Origin: Vibrio tarriae
GTDB lineage: Bacteria > Pseudomonadota > Gammaproteobacteria > Enterobacterales > Vibrionaceae
Assembly: GCF_002216685.1 (NCBI RefSeq)
Contig: NZ_CP022353.1
Span: 1,302,001-1,366,000, forward strand
Direction of reading: 5' to 3'
Length of the DNA: 64,000 bases
Shown here: piece by piece, positions 46,748-55,797 of the stretch
How positions within the stretch are numbered: position 1 is the stretch's first letter
How the letters are laid out: every line of letters starts with the position of its first letter
Notes under the pieces: model-generated
The model's input: only the letters and a program-made list of their open reading frames with translations
Database searches by the model: none
What the model was told of the DNA's origin: nothing
Made by a program: the position numbers and the translations under genes

Positions 46748-47230
46748 TTACAAGAAGTGGAACGTCGCATTGAATGACAGCGTGCCAACATCTGTGCTAT
46801 CCATGGTGTAGTTCATGTAGCTTGCGCCTACTGAGAATGGCCCCATGATGAAGTATTCAGCACCGATGCCGTACATCACGTCGATACCATCATCGATTTT
46901 GCCACCGTTGATGTCTTTATCCCATGAGTGCAGGCCGCCTTTAGCGTAAACGTGCAGAGGACCGAAATCCATGCTTGGTTTCACTGCAAAGTAAAGAGAA
47001 GAGGCTGACAGCTCTTGAGTTGCATTGATTTCAAAGTCACCGTGGTTCACGTAACCCGCTTCTAAACCAATGAATGGCAGAATACCTGTGCCAGCATGTA
47101 CAGCGTAAGCCGTACCATGTTTGCCTTCATAATCCGATTGACCTACTGACGCACCGCCATAGATCCATGAATCCGCCATCGCGGTTGAAGAGGCACCCAG
47201 TAATGCCAGAGCAAGTAATGTCTTTTTCAT
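46748..47230 (-). CDS. small outer-membrane beta-barrel protein
   Basis: The 160-residue protein has signal peptide KKTLLALALLGASSTAMA and a mature part of about 140 residues with alternating beta strands, ending in the C-terminal Phe-His-Phe-Leu strand used for BAM recognition. It resembles the 8-strand OmpA-like/OmpW-size barrels and Vibrio AcfA-type proteins. Ligand or role is unknown. It has its own promoter region and terminator. Confidence 0.85.
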   Translation of the reverse strand: MKKTLLALALLGASSTAMADSWIYGGASVGQSDYEGKHGTAYAVHAGTGILPFIGLEAGYVNHGDFEINATQELSASSLYFAVKPSMDFGPLHVYAKGGLHSWDKDINGGKIDDGIDVMYGIGAEYFIMGPFSVGASYMNYTMDSTDVGTLSFNATFHFL

Positions 47231-47369
47231 AATTAACCTTCTTTAAATAGTGGGGCAACGTTGACGGCGGCCAGTCGTTGCCACATTGAGTGCAAATTCC
47301 GTCATCTCAGCTTGTTAAGCAAATTTCGTACCTATTTCTTATCGAGTGCCACGAAATTCGCCTTCATGA

Positions 47370-50300
47370 CTAACAAGCCTCAATCGCGTTGATGACCCGC
47401 TTATCCGAAACCGGATACGGCGTACCCAACTGCTGAGCAAAATAACTCACGCGTAACTCTTCGAGCATCCAGCGGATTTCTCGCACATTATCGGGAATCG
47501 CCATCCCTTTCGGGATCTTGTTCAGCAGCTCTTTATACTTGTTGGCTACTGATTCAATTTTCAGCATATGCAGACGATCTTTGTTGGGATCGACCGGCAG
47601 TTTTTCCATCCGGCGTTCAATCGCGCGCATGTAACGCAGAATGTCCGGCAGACGTTTCCAACCACACTCAGTCGCAAAGCCGCTGAAAATCAGCCCTTCG
47701 ATTTGTGCTTTGACATCCGAAAGCGCAAAGGCCATCGTGAAATCCACCTTACCTTTCAAACGTTTATTGATGTTGTAAGCCGTAGTCAAAATAGTTTCTA
47801 CCTGCTTGGCAATCTCAACTACCGTATCGCCAAGCTCGGCACGCACATGCTCTTTGAGCGCTTCAAATGCTTGTGGCTCCCACACCATGCCGCCGCGCTC
47901 TTCAATCAGCTTATCAACGCCGCAGGCAATGCAGTCATCAATCAAATCGAGCACCTTGCCATACGGGTTAAAGTACAAGCCAAGTTTAGATTTGTTCGGC
48001 AGATTGGCGTGCAGATATTTGATTGGTGAAGGGACGTTAAGCAAAATCAAACGACGCTGACCAGCACGCATTGCGCCAAGTTGCTCTTGCTCAGTCTCAA
48101 ACAGTTTGATTTCAACACTGTCTTTCTTATCGACTAACGCCGGATAAGCTCTGACTTCAAAGCCACCACGCTTTTGCTGGTACACTTTCGGTAGCTCACC
48201 AAACGACCACGTATGCAGATCGCGCTGCTCGATATCATCATCAGCCACTTGTGAAAGTGTCTCTTGCACTTTCTCTTTCAAGCTCTCTTTCAGCTCATGC
48301 AGATCGCAGCTTTCATTGAGCTTGCGATTGCGATGATCCACCGCGCGATAAGTAATTTTTAAATGCGCAGGCAGTTGATCGAGTTTCCAATCTTCACGCA
48401 GCACCGTCACACCCGTCATGCGGCGCAGCTCTTTTTCCATTGCATCGAGCAGCGGCATTTCAAATGCTGTTGCACGCGCCAAAAAAGCGTCAGCGTAATT
48501 GGGGGCTGGCACAAAGTTTTTACGCAGCGTTTTCGGCAGCGATTTAATTAAGCTCACCACCAACTCATGGCGCAAACCGGGAATCTGCCAGTCAAAGCCA
48601 TGTGGCTCAACTTGGTTTAAGATTGGCAGCGGAATGTGTACCGTCACACCGTCACTGTTCTCGCCCGGCTCAAACTGGTAACTGAGTTTGAGTTTCAGAT
48701 TGCCTTGATGCCAGAAGTTCGGGTAATCCAAATCGGTAATGTGGCTGGCATCGCCTTTGAACAGCATCTCTTTTTCAAAGCTGAGCAGATCTGGCGTTTT
48801 ACGACTGGCGGTTTTCCACCACGCATCAAAATGACGACCAGACACCACTTCGGTGCCAACACGTTGGTCGTAGAATTGGAACAGTTCTTCGTCATCAACC
48901 AGAATATCGCGGCGACGCGATTTGTGTTCTAACTCTTCTACTTCGGCGAGCAGAGCGCGGTTTTGTTTGAAGAAGGCGTGTTTGGTTTCCCAATCCCCTT
49001 CAACCAGCGCGCTGCGAATGAAAATTTCGCGGCTGAGCACAGGATCAATATTGCCGTAGTTGACCAAGCGTTTCGGCACAATCGGGATGCCATACAGCAT
49101 CACCTTTTCATACGCCATCACCGCCGCATTTTTCTTCGACCAATGCGGTTCGCTGTAGCTGCGTTTGATCAGATGCTTCGCCAGTGGCTCAATCCAATCC
49201 GGTTCGATTTTTGCGACTACACGTGCCCAAAGCTTGGAGGTTTCCACCAGCTCAGCCGACATCACCCACTTCGGTTGCTTCTTAAATAAACCAGAGGCAG
49301 GGAAAATGTTGAAACGCGCGTTACGTGCGCCATGGTACTCGTTCTTTTCCTGATCTTTCATACCGATGTGCGACAGCAAACCGACCAAAATCGCACTGTG
49401 CACCGCATGGTAACTGCCCGGTTCATCATTGAGCTTGAAACCCATTTCACGGGTCGATTGGTGCAGTTGGGTGTACACATCCTGCCATTCACGCACACGC
49501 AAATAGTTGAGGTAATCAAGCTTACACTGACGGCGGAACTGGTTACTGGTCAACGCTTTTTGCTGCTCGCCGATGTAATGCCACAGGTTCACTAACGTCA
49601 GGAAATCGGAATCTTCATGGTTAAAGCGGCGATGTTTCTCATCCGATGCTTGCTGCTTATCACTCGGTCTTTCACGCGGATCTTGAATCGACAACGCGGA
49701 AGCAATAATCATCACTTCTTTCAAACAGCCTAATTTCGACGCTTCGAGCACCATGCGAGCCAAACGTGGATCAATGGGCAAACGCGCTAGCTGCTTACCA
49801 CTTTCGGTGAGGCGTTTTTTCGGGTCTTTGATTTGATCGTTGATAGCACCCAGCTCTTCAAGCAGACGCACACCATCTTGAATGTTGCGCTTATCTGGCG
49901 CTTCCACAAAGGGGAAGGCTTCAATATCGCCTAGCCCCAATGCCGTCATCTGCAAAATAACCGAGGCCAAGTTGGTGCGCAGAATCTCAGGGTCAGTAAA
50001 CTCAGGGCGTGACAAGAAATCCTCTTCCGAATAGAGACGGATACAGATCCCCTCTTCGGTACGCCCACAGCGGCCTTTACGCTGGTTAGCGCTGGCTTGG
50101 GAAATCGGCTCAATCGGCAAACGCTGCACTTTGGTGCGATAGCTGTAACGGCTGATCCGCGCGGTACCTGGGTCGATAACGTATTTGATGCCCGGAACCG
50201 TTAGCGAGGTTTCCGCCACGTTGGTGGCCAGCACAATGCGACGACCCGCATGAGGTTGGAAAATCTTGTTCTGCTCACCGGCTGACAAACGCGCATACAG

Positions 50301-51293
50301 TGGCACAATTTCCGTATCACGCAGGTTGCGCTTTGAAAGCGCATCCGCGGTATCACGAATTTCGCGCTCACCGTTCATGAAGATCAGAATATCGCCCAAC
50401 CCTTCATCGCACAGCTCATCCACAGCTTGGAAAATGCCTTCCAGTTGGTCGCGATCGCTTTCGTCATCCCCCGCCAGTGGACGATAGCGCACTTCCACCG
50501 GATAAGTACGGCCTGAGACTTCGATGATCGGCGCATTGCTAAAATGCTTCGAGAAGCGCTCAGGATCGATGGTCGCCGAGGTGATGATGACTTTGAGATC
50601 CGGACGACGCGGCAAAAGCTGCTTGAGATAGCCCAAGATAAAGTCGATGTTGAGACTGCGCTCGTGCGCTTCATCAATAATGATGGTGTCGTACTGGTTG
50701 AGGAAACGATCGTTTTGGATCTCCGCCAGCAAGATACCATCAGTCATCAATTTGATTTGAGTCTGATCCGAGATTTGATCGGTAAAGCGAACTTTATACC
50801 CAACAAAGCCACCGAGTTCGGTTTCCATCTCTTCGGCAATGCGGTTTGCCACTGAACGCGCAGCAAGACGGCGCGGCTGAGTGTGGCCAATCAAACCGTA
50901 TTTACCACGGCCTAATTCTGCACAAATTTTCGGTAGCTGAGTGGTTTTGCCTGAACCAGTTTCACCGGCCACAATCACCACTTGATGATGAGCAATCGCC
51001 TGCGCAATATCATCACGTTTTTGGCTAACTGGCAGCAGCGCAGGATACTCGATTTTGGGCATCTGCTGTTTACGCTGCTCGACCACCATCATGGATTGAG
51101 CAATATCGAGCGCGATTTCGTCAAATACCGCGTTGCGTGCCGATTCATTTTTGATTTTGCTGGCACCATCAATGCGTTTACTAAAACGAAAACGGTCTTT
51201 GATCAGGCACTCTCCGAGCGCCTTTTTTAAACTGGCAGCACTATTGGCTTTTGGCTGAGCTGCCGAATCGGGTGTGGGCTGTGACGAAGTCAA
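47370..51293 (-). CDS. hrpA: ATP-dependent RNA helicase HrpA
   Basis: The 1307-residue DEAH-box helicase works on RNA and is linked to ribosome rescue in E. coli. Walker A is AGETGSGKTTQLPK (Lys at about 116), then DEAH in IIIDEAHERSLN, SAT, and QRKGRCGRTEEG motif VI. HA2 and OB domains follow, with a DUF3418-type C-terminal region to the end. I prefer TTG 51293 (AGGA 6 nt upstream), which gives a length close to E. coli HrpA; a GTG at 51383 would add 30 residues. Confidence 0.95.
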   Translation of the reverse strand: MTSSQPTPDSAAQPKANSAASLKKALGECLIKDRFRFSKRIDGASKIKNESARNAVFDEIALDIAQSMMVVEQRKQQMPKIEYPALLPVSQKRDDIAQAIAHHQVVIVAGETGSGKTTQLPKICAELGRGKYGLIGHTQPRRLAARSVANRIAEEMETELGGFVGYKVRFTDQISDQTQIKLMTDGILLAEIQNDRFLNQYDTIIIDEAHERSLNIDFILGYLKQLLPRRPDLKVIITSATIDPERFSKHFSNAPIIEVSGRTYPVEVRYRPLAGDDESDRDQLEGIFQAVDELCDEGLGDILIFMNGEREIRDTADALSKRNLRDTEIVPLYARLSAGEQNKIFQPHAGRRIVLATNVAETSLTVPGIKYVIDPGTARISRYSYRTKVQRLPIEPISQASANQRKGRCGRTEEGICIRLYSEEDFLSRPEFTDPEILRTNLASVILQMTALGLGDIEAFPFVEAPDKRNIQDGVRLLEELGAINDQIKDPKKRLTESGKQLARLPIDPRLARMVLEASKLGCLKEVMIIASALSIQDPRERPSDKQQASDEKHRRFNHEDSDFLTLVNLWHYIGEQQKALTSNQFRRQCKLDYLNYLRVREWQDVYTQLHQSTREMGFKLNDEPGSYHAVHSAILVGLLSHIGMKDQEKNEYHGARNARFNIFPASGLFKKQPKWVMSAELVETSKLWARVVAKIEPDWIEPLAKHLIKRSYSEPHWSKKNAAVMAYEKVMLYGIPIVPKRLVNYGNIDPVLSREIFIRSALVEGDWETKHAFFKQNRALLAEVEELEHKSRRRDILVDDEELFQFYDQRVGTEVVSGRHFDAWWKTASRKTPDLLSFEKEMLFKGDASHITDLDYPNFWHQGNLKLKLSYQFEPGENSDGVTVHIPLPILNQVEPHGFDWQIPGLRHELVVSLIKSLPKTLRKNFVPAPNYADAFLARATAFEMPLLDAMEKELRRMTGVTVLREDWKLDQLPAHLKITYRAVDHRNRKLNESCDLHELKESLKEKVQETLSQVADDDIEQRDLHTWSFGELPKVYQQKRGGFEVRAYPALVDKKDSVEIKLFETEQEQLGAMRAGQRRLILLNVPSPIKYLHANLPNKSKLGLYFNPYGKVLDLIDDCIACGVDKLIEERGGMVWEPQAFEALKEHVRAELGDTVVEIAKQVETILTTAYNINKRLKGKVDFTMAFALSDVKAQIEGLIFSGFATECGWKRLPDILRYMRAIERRMEKLPVDPNKDRLHMLKIESVANKYKELLNKIPKGMAIPDNVREIRWMLEELRVSYFAQQLGTPYPVSDKRVINAIEAC

Positions 51294-51495
51294 AGCATTT
51301 CCTATTGTTATCTTTCCAAAAAAACTGCGCGGATTGTACCACAGAGTTTTAGCAACACGCCCATGATCCCACGCTTTAGCCACTGTTACCTGTCTACAGA
51401 AACAGCAATTGCTGCGTTTGAAATCAAAAGATGCTTCGTTTTCAGCGCAATTGGCCGCTAAAATGAAGACAGAACCTTAAGGAAACGAAGCGACT

Positions 51496-51846
51496 GTGAA
51501 AGCCTCTGAACTGAAAACGATTTTAAACCAGCTCCCCGATGACCTTGATCCTGATGTGGTGATGGGGGAAGTGTGGCTTCCAGAGCGCTTAATTGAAGCG
51601 CAGCTTGATGACGACATGCTGTTTCTCACCTTTGATAACGCGCCGGAAGAAGGAGAAGGTGAAGAGGAAGGTCGAGGCTTTGTCGAGCATGAGATGGAAT
51701 TGATCCGCTCACAGCTCATGACGATTTTGGCTGAGGACAGCGGCCCCAAAACCAAAGCCGAAGCGCTACTGGCGTTGATTACTCTTGCCCACGAACGCAC
51801 TAGCTCAGAATTTATCGAAATTTTAGGTGCTATGCTTGAAGAGTGA
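51496..51846 (+). CDS. acidic cytosolic protein of unknown function
   Basis: The 116-residue product is very acidic, with an EEGEGEEEGRG stretch in the middle and helical ends (ELIRSQLMTILAEDS, EFIEILGAMLEE). It starts at GTG with AAGGAAAC about 11 nt upstream. It is divergent from hrpA and 52 bp upstream of the TerB-like gene, so the two may be cotranscribed. I do not recognise a family. Confidence 0.7.
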   Translation: MKASELKTILNQLPDDLDPDVVMGEVWLPERLIEAQLDDDMLFLTFDNAPEEGEGEEEGRGFVEHEMELIRSQLMTILAEDSGPKTKAEALLALITLAHERTSSEFIEILGAMLEE

Positions 51847-51898
51847 CGCTCAAGGCCACATTGTTTAACCCACGACTCCCAATCTCCAAGGCTTGCCT

Positions 51899-52357
51899 AT
51901 GTTTAATGCACTCACCTCCCTGTTTAAGCAGCTTCTTGAAGGCCAAGACTTAGCTCAACACTCTGCCACACCGGAGCTGGCCATCGCTTGTCTGCTCAGC
52001 GAAGTGGCTGGCGCAGATCAACAAATTTCAGCGCCCGAACAACAAGCTAAGCTGGCACTGTTGCAGCATTTACTCCAATGTACGGCTGAGCAAGCCAGCG
52101 ATTTACTCATGCGTGCAGAGCAAGAAGTCAAACAATCTGCGTCACTGTACGATTTTACTTCCCAGCTACGTAGCCTCTCCCAAACACAACGGTTTGAGCT
52201 GATCAAAGCGATGTGGGAAGTGGCAAATGCCGATGGCACGATTGATCCGCTTGAAGATGCGGTGATTCGTAAGGCCGCTGAGCTGCTGTATGTCGATCAC
52301 AGTCAGTTTATTCGCGCCAAACTGATGGCCGCAGACAAAAATCAATCACCAGAATAA
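51899..52357 (+). CDS. TerB-like protein
   Basis: The 152-residue all-helical protein has the TerB pattern: LLSEVAGADQQISAPEQ near the N-terminus and MWEVANADGTIDPLEDAVIRKAAELL near the C-terminus, both carrying acidic Asp/Glu metal-type sites. TerB folds occur in tellurite- and phage-related systems and as stand-alone housekeeping proteins; no ter genes are nearby. ATG 51899 has AAGG 7 nt upstream. Confidence 0.85.
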   Translation: MFNALTSLFKQLLEGQDLAQHSATPELAIACLLSEVAGADQQISAPEQQAKLALLQHLLQCTAEQASDLLMRAEQEVKQSASLYDFTSQLRSLSQTQRFELIKAMWEVANADGTIDPLEDAVIRKAAELLYVDHSQFIRAKLMAADKNQSPE

Positions 52358-52403
52358 CACCGCGCGTTATCGGCTCAGACACGTCCCCCTTTTCTGAAAG
52401 ACA

Positions 52404-52428
52404 AAAAGCGCGAAATTCGCGCTTTTGA
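52404..52428. terminator. terminator after the TerB-like gene
   Basis: 9-bp stem AAAAGCGCG / CGCGCTTTT with AAATT loop. Confidence 0.8.
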
Positions 52429-52438
52429 ACTTGGGCTT

Positions 52439-52585
52439 TCATCTAGGACTTCTTACATAAAAAATCGCTAGAGTGGTGGTGTCATTCGCCAATAGAGCAT
52501 CACAGCGATACAACTTAGAGCATTCACCAGCCAGCAGACGTAGAGTGTATTTTCCATTCTTGTACTCGGCTTTGTGGACAACCAT
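52439..52585 (-). CDS. possible 48-residue protein
   Basis: The minus-strand frame starts at ATG 52585 (VVHKAEYKNGKYTLRLLAG) and ends IFYVRSPR, with two Cys (GECSKLYRCDA). It has balanced, protein-like composition, and an AGG lies about 8 nt upstream. It lies between the exonuclease gene and the TerB terminator. A plus-strand frame across the same DNA looks less natural. No family is recognised. Confidence 0.35.
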   Translation of the reverse strand: MVVHKAEYKNGKYTLRLLAGECSKLYRCDALLANDTTTLAIFYVRSPR

Positions 52586-52640
52586 ACAAAAGCCTAGAAC
52601 AAGATCTGATGCGTTGCATAACAATTTGCTGAATATCACA

Positions 52641-53171
52641 TTACAGCATGGTTAACGCTAACTTTGCCAAGTTGTAGGCATCAACATAGCCTGAGTGCTG
52701 ACGCCCTTCCCATTCAATACCTTGCGATTCCTGAGCCGCGCGATGACCAATGCGTTTGTCTTTCAAACGATGCTGAATACGATACAGGGTGGCAAGGTTC
52801 AGAAACTCTTGGAACGGGACAGAAAGGCCCTTTTCTCGACACTCGTTAAGCAAAATGAGGTCATCGCGCCCCCATGAGGCGTAAATTTTATTCGAACCAC
52901 CGAAGTTTTTGACCATAGACTGGATCACCTCAGCTAAAGGCCGACCCTGCTTTTCGATTTTGCGCGGTGTGATCCCAGTAAGTTCGGCGCAAAACAGCGA
53001 GATTTCATCTTTTTCCGGTTTGACAAAGTACTGCGCGCGCTTGACGATTTCTCCCGCCGCGAGATCGATTTCTGCTAGACCAATTTCAATGATTTCACCC
53101 GTGGTTCCCACTCCGTTTTCGTTCCAACAACACATTTCTAAATCGAAGCACACAACACGGTTGTAATTCAT
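52641..53171 (-). CDS. DEDDh 3'-5' exonuclease (KapD/Eri1-like)
   Basis: The 176-residue enzyme shows Exo I VCFDLEM (Asp10, Glu12), Exo II around Asp103 in SWGRDDLILL, and Exo III QHSGYVDAYNLAK (His159, Asp164). It has no additional domain. Relatives (KapD, inhibitor-of-KinA-associated; Eri1) trim RNA or DNA 3' ends. It follows the CHASE-GGDEF gene by 17 nt on the same strand in opposite order of translation, that is, it lies downstream of nothing on its own promoter side except the intergenic 18 bp. Confidence 0.88.
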   Translation of the reverse strand: MNYNRVVCFDLEMCCWNENGVGTTGEIIEIGLAEIDLAAGEIVKRAQYFVKPEKDEISLFCAELTGITPRKIEKQGRPLAEVIQSMVKNFGGSNKIYASWGRDDLILLNECREKGLSVPFQEFLNLATLYRIQHRLKDKRIGHRAAQESQGIEWEGRQHSGYVDAYNLAKLALTML

Positions 53172-53188
53172 TCTTGGCTCTTTCTCTG

Positions 53189-54802
53189 TTACATAAAGTC
53201 CGACATCCTACCTGAAATGAAGGCATAATTCGATTCTACCTTGCTGCATTGCTGTGCAATCGATACGCGATTCCGGCCTTTCGATTTACTCAGGTAAAGC
53301 TGATCATCGACGCTTTGCAAAATCTCCGGCTCACTGTAATCACAGTTAATACTTGCGCCAATACTAATGGTTAAGGTCAATTGCGTCTCGGCATTGAGCA
53401 TCAAAGGCTCTGTTTCCACCACTTTACGGATCCGCTCTAGGTAGGAGATGAGGGCAGCTTTATCCGTGACCGATGACAAGATAGCAAATTCATCACCACC
53501 AAAGCGTGCAAAAATATCCGATTCAGCCAGTTCTTTTTTCACCACATTAACCACATGCGTTAATGCGCAATCCCCCGCTAAATGCCCATAACTATCGTTG
53601 ATTTGCTTAAAGCGATCTATATCAAATGAAATCAAGGTAAAGGATTGTTTTTCATCTAACATTTTGCACATGTGCTGGCTGAAAAAGTGGCGATTATAGA
53701 TATTAGTCAAACCATCATGTTCAACCAGATAACGTAACTCTGCGGTACGCTCATCAATCATATCCGTCAGCCGTTGTTTCTCTTCTAGTTGCATACGCAT
53801 GATGTAACTAAGCAAGAAAGAGATGATGACTCCACCAAGCCCTAAGCCAAGCAAAACCCACTGTTCGCTATGGTTAATGGGCTGGTGCAACTCGAACTCC
53901 AGAACCCAATCACGATTCGGCAGCACTAATTTACGCTCGATTTTGAGTCCTTCATCGGCACGCCACATCGGGCTCTGGTAAAGGATAGGACTGTCTTCAG
54001 AATCAAATCCAGTATCGCTCACACGCATGTAGAGATCTTGCTCCATCAGACTGAGCTGAACCAACTTATCGAAGTAGGTTGATAAACGAACCACCCCGAC
54101 CATCACCCCAAGCAAACTGCTCTCATCTTCTGAAGAGAAAACCGGGTGGTACACTAGGATTCCATCTTTCGCAATCGACTTATCAATCCCATCTTGCAGA
54201 AGGCGTACTTTATCCGAAACATTCGGCCGACGATTAGCAAAGATGTCCGTAAGTATTAGTTTGAATCGCTCGCGTTCGGAATAGAAACCTAATAGTTTTC
54301 GATTGTCATAATCGAGTGGATAGACATCGGATAACACGTATTTCGCTTGGTCATCAGAACCGAGGCCGTATTTGATCTCTCCCGTGTTCGGCACCGTGTA
54401 CAAAGTGAATTCAGGAAATCGTTGTTGCATTTGCGCAGCAAAAGCATCGGCTTGAGGCGGCTCAACTTTCACCAGCCATTGTAACGCGATAAGGCTCTGT
54501 GAGCCTTTTAAAGTCTCTTCAGCAAAGGTGTAGAAACGGGTCCAGTCATCGATTGAACTTGAACGAAAAAAGTTGGCGACAGAGCCAATAAAATGGATGT
54601 CACTATTGATGAACTGTTGTAGTGCCATAGTTTGTCGATCCGCGAGATTTTCCAGCAGAGTACGATTATGGCGCAGCTGTAATGAGTATGCGGTGTAAAC
54701 GACAAACCCAGTCAGAAGCAGAGAAAACAACAGCGTTAACAGGGGCACTATCACGCGCGCACATCTGAGCATCCACCTCTTCCTTACTATGTTATCTATC
54801 AT
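53189..54802 (-). CDS. CHASE-domain diguanylate cyclase
   Basis: The 537-residue membrane protein has TM1 (about 15-37), a periplasmic CHASE sensor (about 60-290; LIALQWLVKVEPPQADAF, LGFYSERERF), TM2 (about 313-335), a short coiled coil and a GGDEF domain with active site ARFGGDEFAIL. It makes c-di-GMP from GTP in response to a periplasmic ligand. The RxxD inhibitory site five residues before GGDEF is not conserved (AESD), so product inhibition may be weak. No EAL domain is present. The exonuclease gene begins 18 nt beyond its stop and may be cotranscribed. Confidence 0.92.
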   Translation of the reverse strand: MIDNIVRKRWMLRCARVIVPLLTLLFSLLLTGFVVYTAYSLQLRHNRTLLENLADRQTMALQQFINSDIHFIGSVANFFRSSSIDDWTRFYTFAEETLKGSQSLIALQWLVKVEPPQADAFAAQMQQRFPEFTLYTVPNTGEIKYGLGSDDQAKYVLSDVYPLDYDNRKLLGFYSERERFKLILTDIFANRRPNVSDKVRLLQDGIDKSIAKDGILVYHPVFSSEDESSLLGVMVGVVRLSTYFDKLVQLSLMEQDLYMRVSDTGFDSEDSPILYQSPMWRADEGLKIERKLVLPNRDWVLEFELHQPINHSEQWVLLGLGLGGVIISFLLSYIMRMQLEEKQRLTDMIDERTAELRYLVEHDGLTNIYNRHFFSQHMCKMLDEKQSFTLISFDIDRFKQINDSYGHLAGDCALTHVVNVVKKELAESDIFARFGGDEFAILSSVTDKAALISYLERIRKVVETEPLMLNAETQLTLTISIGASINCDYSEPEILQSVDDQLYLSKSKGRNRVSIAQQCSKVESNYAFISGRMSDFM

Positions 54803-55015
54803 AAAAAATCATGATGAAGATGTGTGATATATCAATATCATTACTTCACTTGAGGCGCTTGGTTCAAGTTATTTTCAGGCCATTCAGTGATAAACCGAGC
54901 GCTTACTCACGAAATGTAGGGATGACGGAGCAAAATCAATCACATTCATTGTTCACAAAGCCACCAATCAAACCTTGTCCCAGCCTGTAAATCAGGATTC
55001 ATCACTGCCTTTTAC

Positions 55016-55043
55016 CTTGAATATGGTACTATCCGCCCCTATT
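55016..55043 (+). promoter_or_regulatory. sigma-32-type promoter candidate for the DUF2760-Hsp70 operon
   Basis: CTTGAAT (55016-55022), a 13-nt spacer and CCCCTATT (55036-55043) resemble the heat-shock promoter CTTGAAA-N13/14-CCCCATNT. Transcription would start near 55050, about 115 nt before the first gene. The rest of the 362-bp region 54803-55164 shows no other clear element. Confidence 0.5.
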
Positions 55044-55164
55044 TTGAGCTTAGTCTATAACGCTGCTTAGTGAAAAAAGCCTGAGTTAACACTGGAACAT
55101 TCAGGCAATGTGCACCTGAAACTTGTTGTGCCTTGAGCACAGAGTCTGCAAAAGAGAATTCACG

Positions 55165-55797
55165 ATGAATATCGACCTAAACCTGATCCCAACCACTTTT
55201 GATATGCTCCATGCTGGGCTAGCAGCTTCGTCAGTACTGCTATTGATTGTTGCCATTGCTCGTAAAGGCAAAGTGACAGAAAAGATCGTAGAAAAACCCG
55301 TCGAAAAGATTGTGACGGTTGAAAAGCCGGTAGAAAAAATCATCGAAGTGGAAAAGCTCGTCGAAGTTGAAAAAGTCGTAGAACGAGTCGTTGAAGTGGA
55401 ATCCAAACTCGCGACCGCCTCAACCGATTCAGCACTGCAACTTCTCGCACTGTTGCAAAAAGAAGCTCGCCTGATTGACTTCTTACAAGAAGAAGTGAGC
55501 CAGTTTTCGGATGAAGAAGTGGGCGCAGCCGCTCGCGTGATTCATAGCGGCGGCCAAAAAGTGCTGCGCGAATACCTCACGCTATCACCTATTCGTAGCG
55601 AACAAGAAGAGAGCCGCATCAGCGTCGAAGCGGGCTTCAATACGCAAGAAATTCGCCTAACCGGTCAAGTCACTGGCCAAGCGCCATTCGTTGGCACTCT
55701 GATTCACAAAGGTTGGCGCGCAGATTCCATCACCCTGCCAAAACTGGCGGACAATTACGACACTTCGATCCTCGCGCCTGCGGAGGTAGAACTGTAA
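55165..55797 (+). CDS. membrane-anchored DUF2760 protein
   Basis: The 210-residue protein has an N-terminal transmembrane helix (about 15-32, AGLAASSVLLLIVAIA) and then a coiled segment made of repeated EK-Val-Val-EKP-Val units (about 38-80). The DUF2760 domain (about 90-210) starts LLALLQKEARLIDFLQEE and contains AARVIHSGGQKVLREYL and FVGTLIHKGWRA. The stop overlaps the ATG of the following Hsp70 gene (TAATG). The family is typically encoded with Hsp70-like proteins. I infer a membrane tether for the two ATPases. ATG 55165 is used; an upstream frame from 55123 lacks a site. Confidence 0.88.
   Translation: MNIDLNLIPTTFDMLHAGLAASSVLLLIVAIARKGKVTEKIVEKPVEKIVTVEKPVEKIIEVEKLVEVEKVVERVVEVESKLATASTDSALQLLALLQKEARLIDFLQEEVSQFSDEEVGAAARVIHSGGQKVLREYLTLSPIRSEQEESRISVEAGFNTQEIRLTGQVTGQAPFVGTLIHKGWRADSITLPKLADNYDTSILAPAEVEL

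Noticed and set aside
47231..47369. Terminator for hrpA
   Set aside because: Nothing with a stable stem and T run is visible in or after the hrpA stop on the minus strand.
52473..52655. Plus-strand 60-codon frame between the TerB-like and exonuclease genes
   Set aside because: It overlaps the more natural-looking minus-strand frame, lacks a good Shine-Dalgarno and sits behind a terminator.
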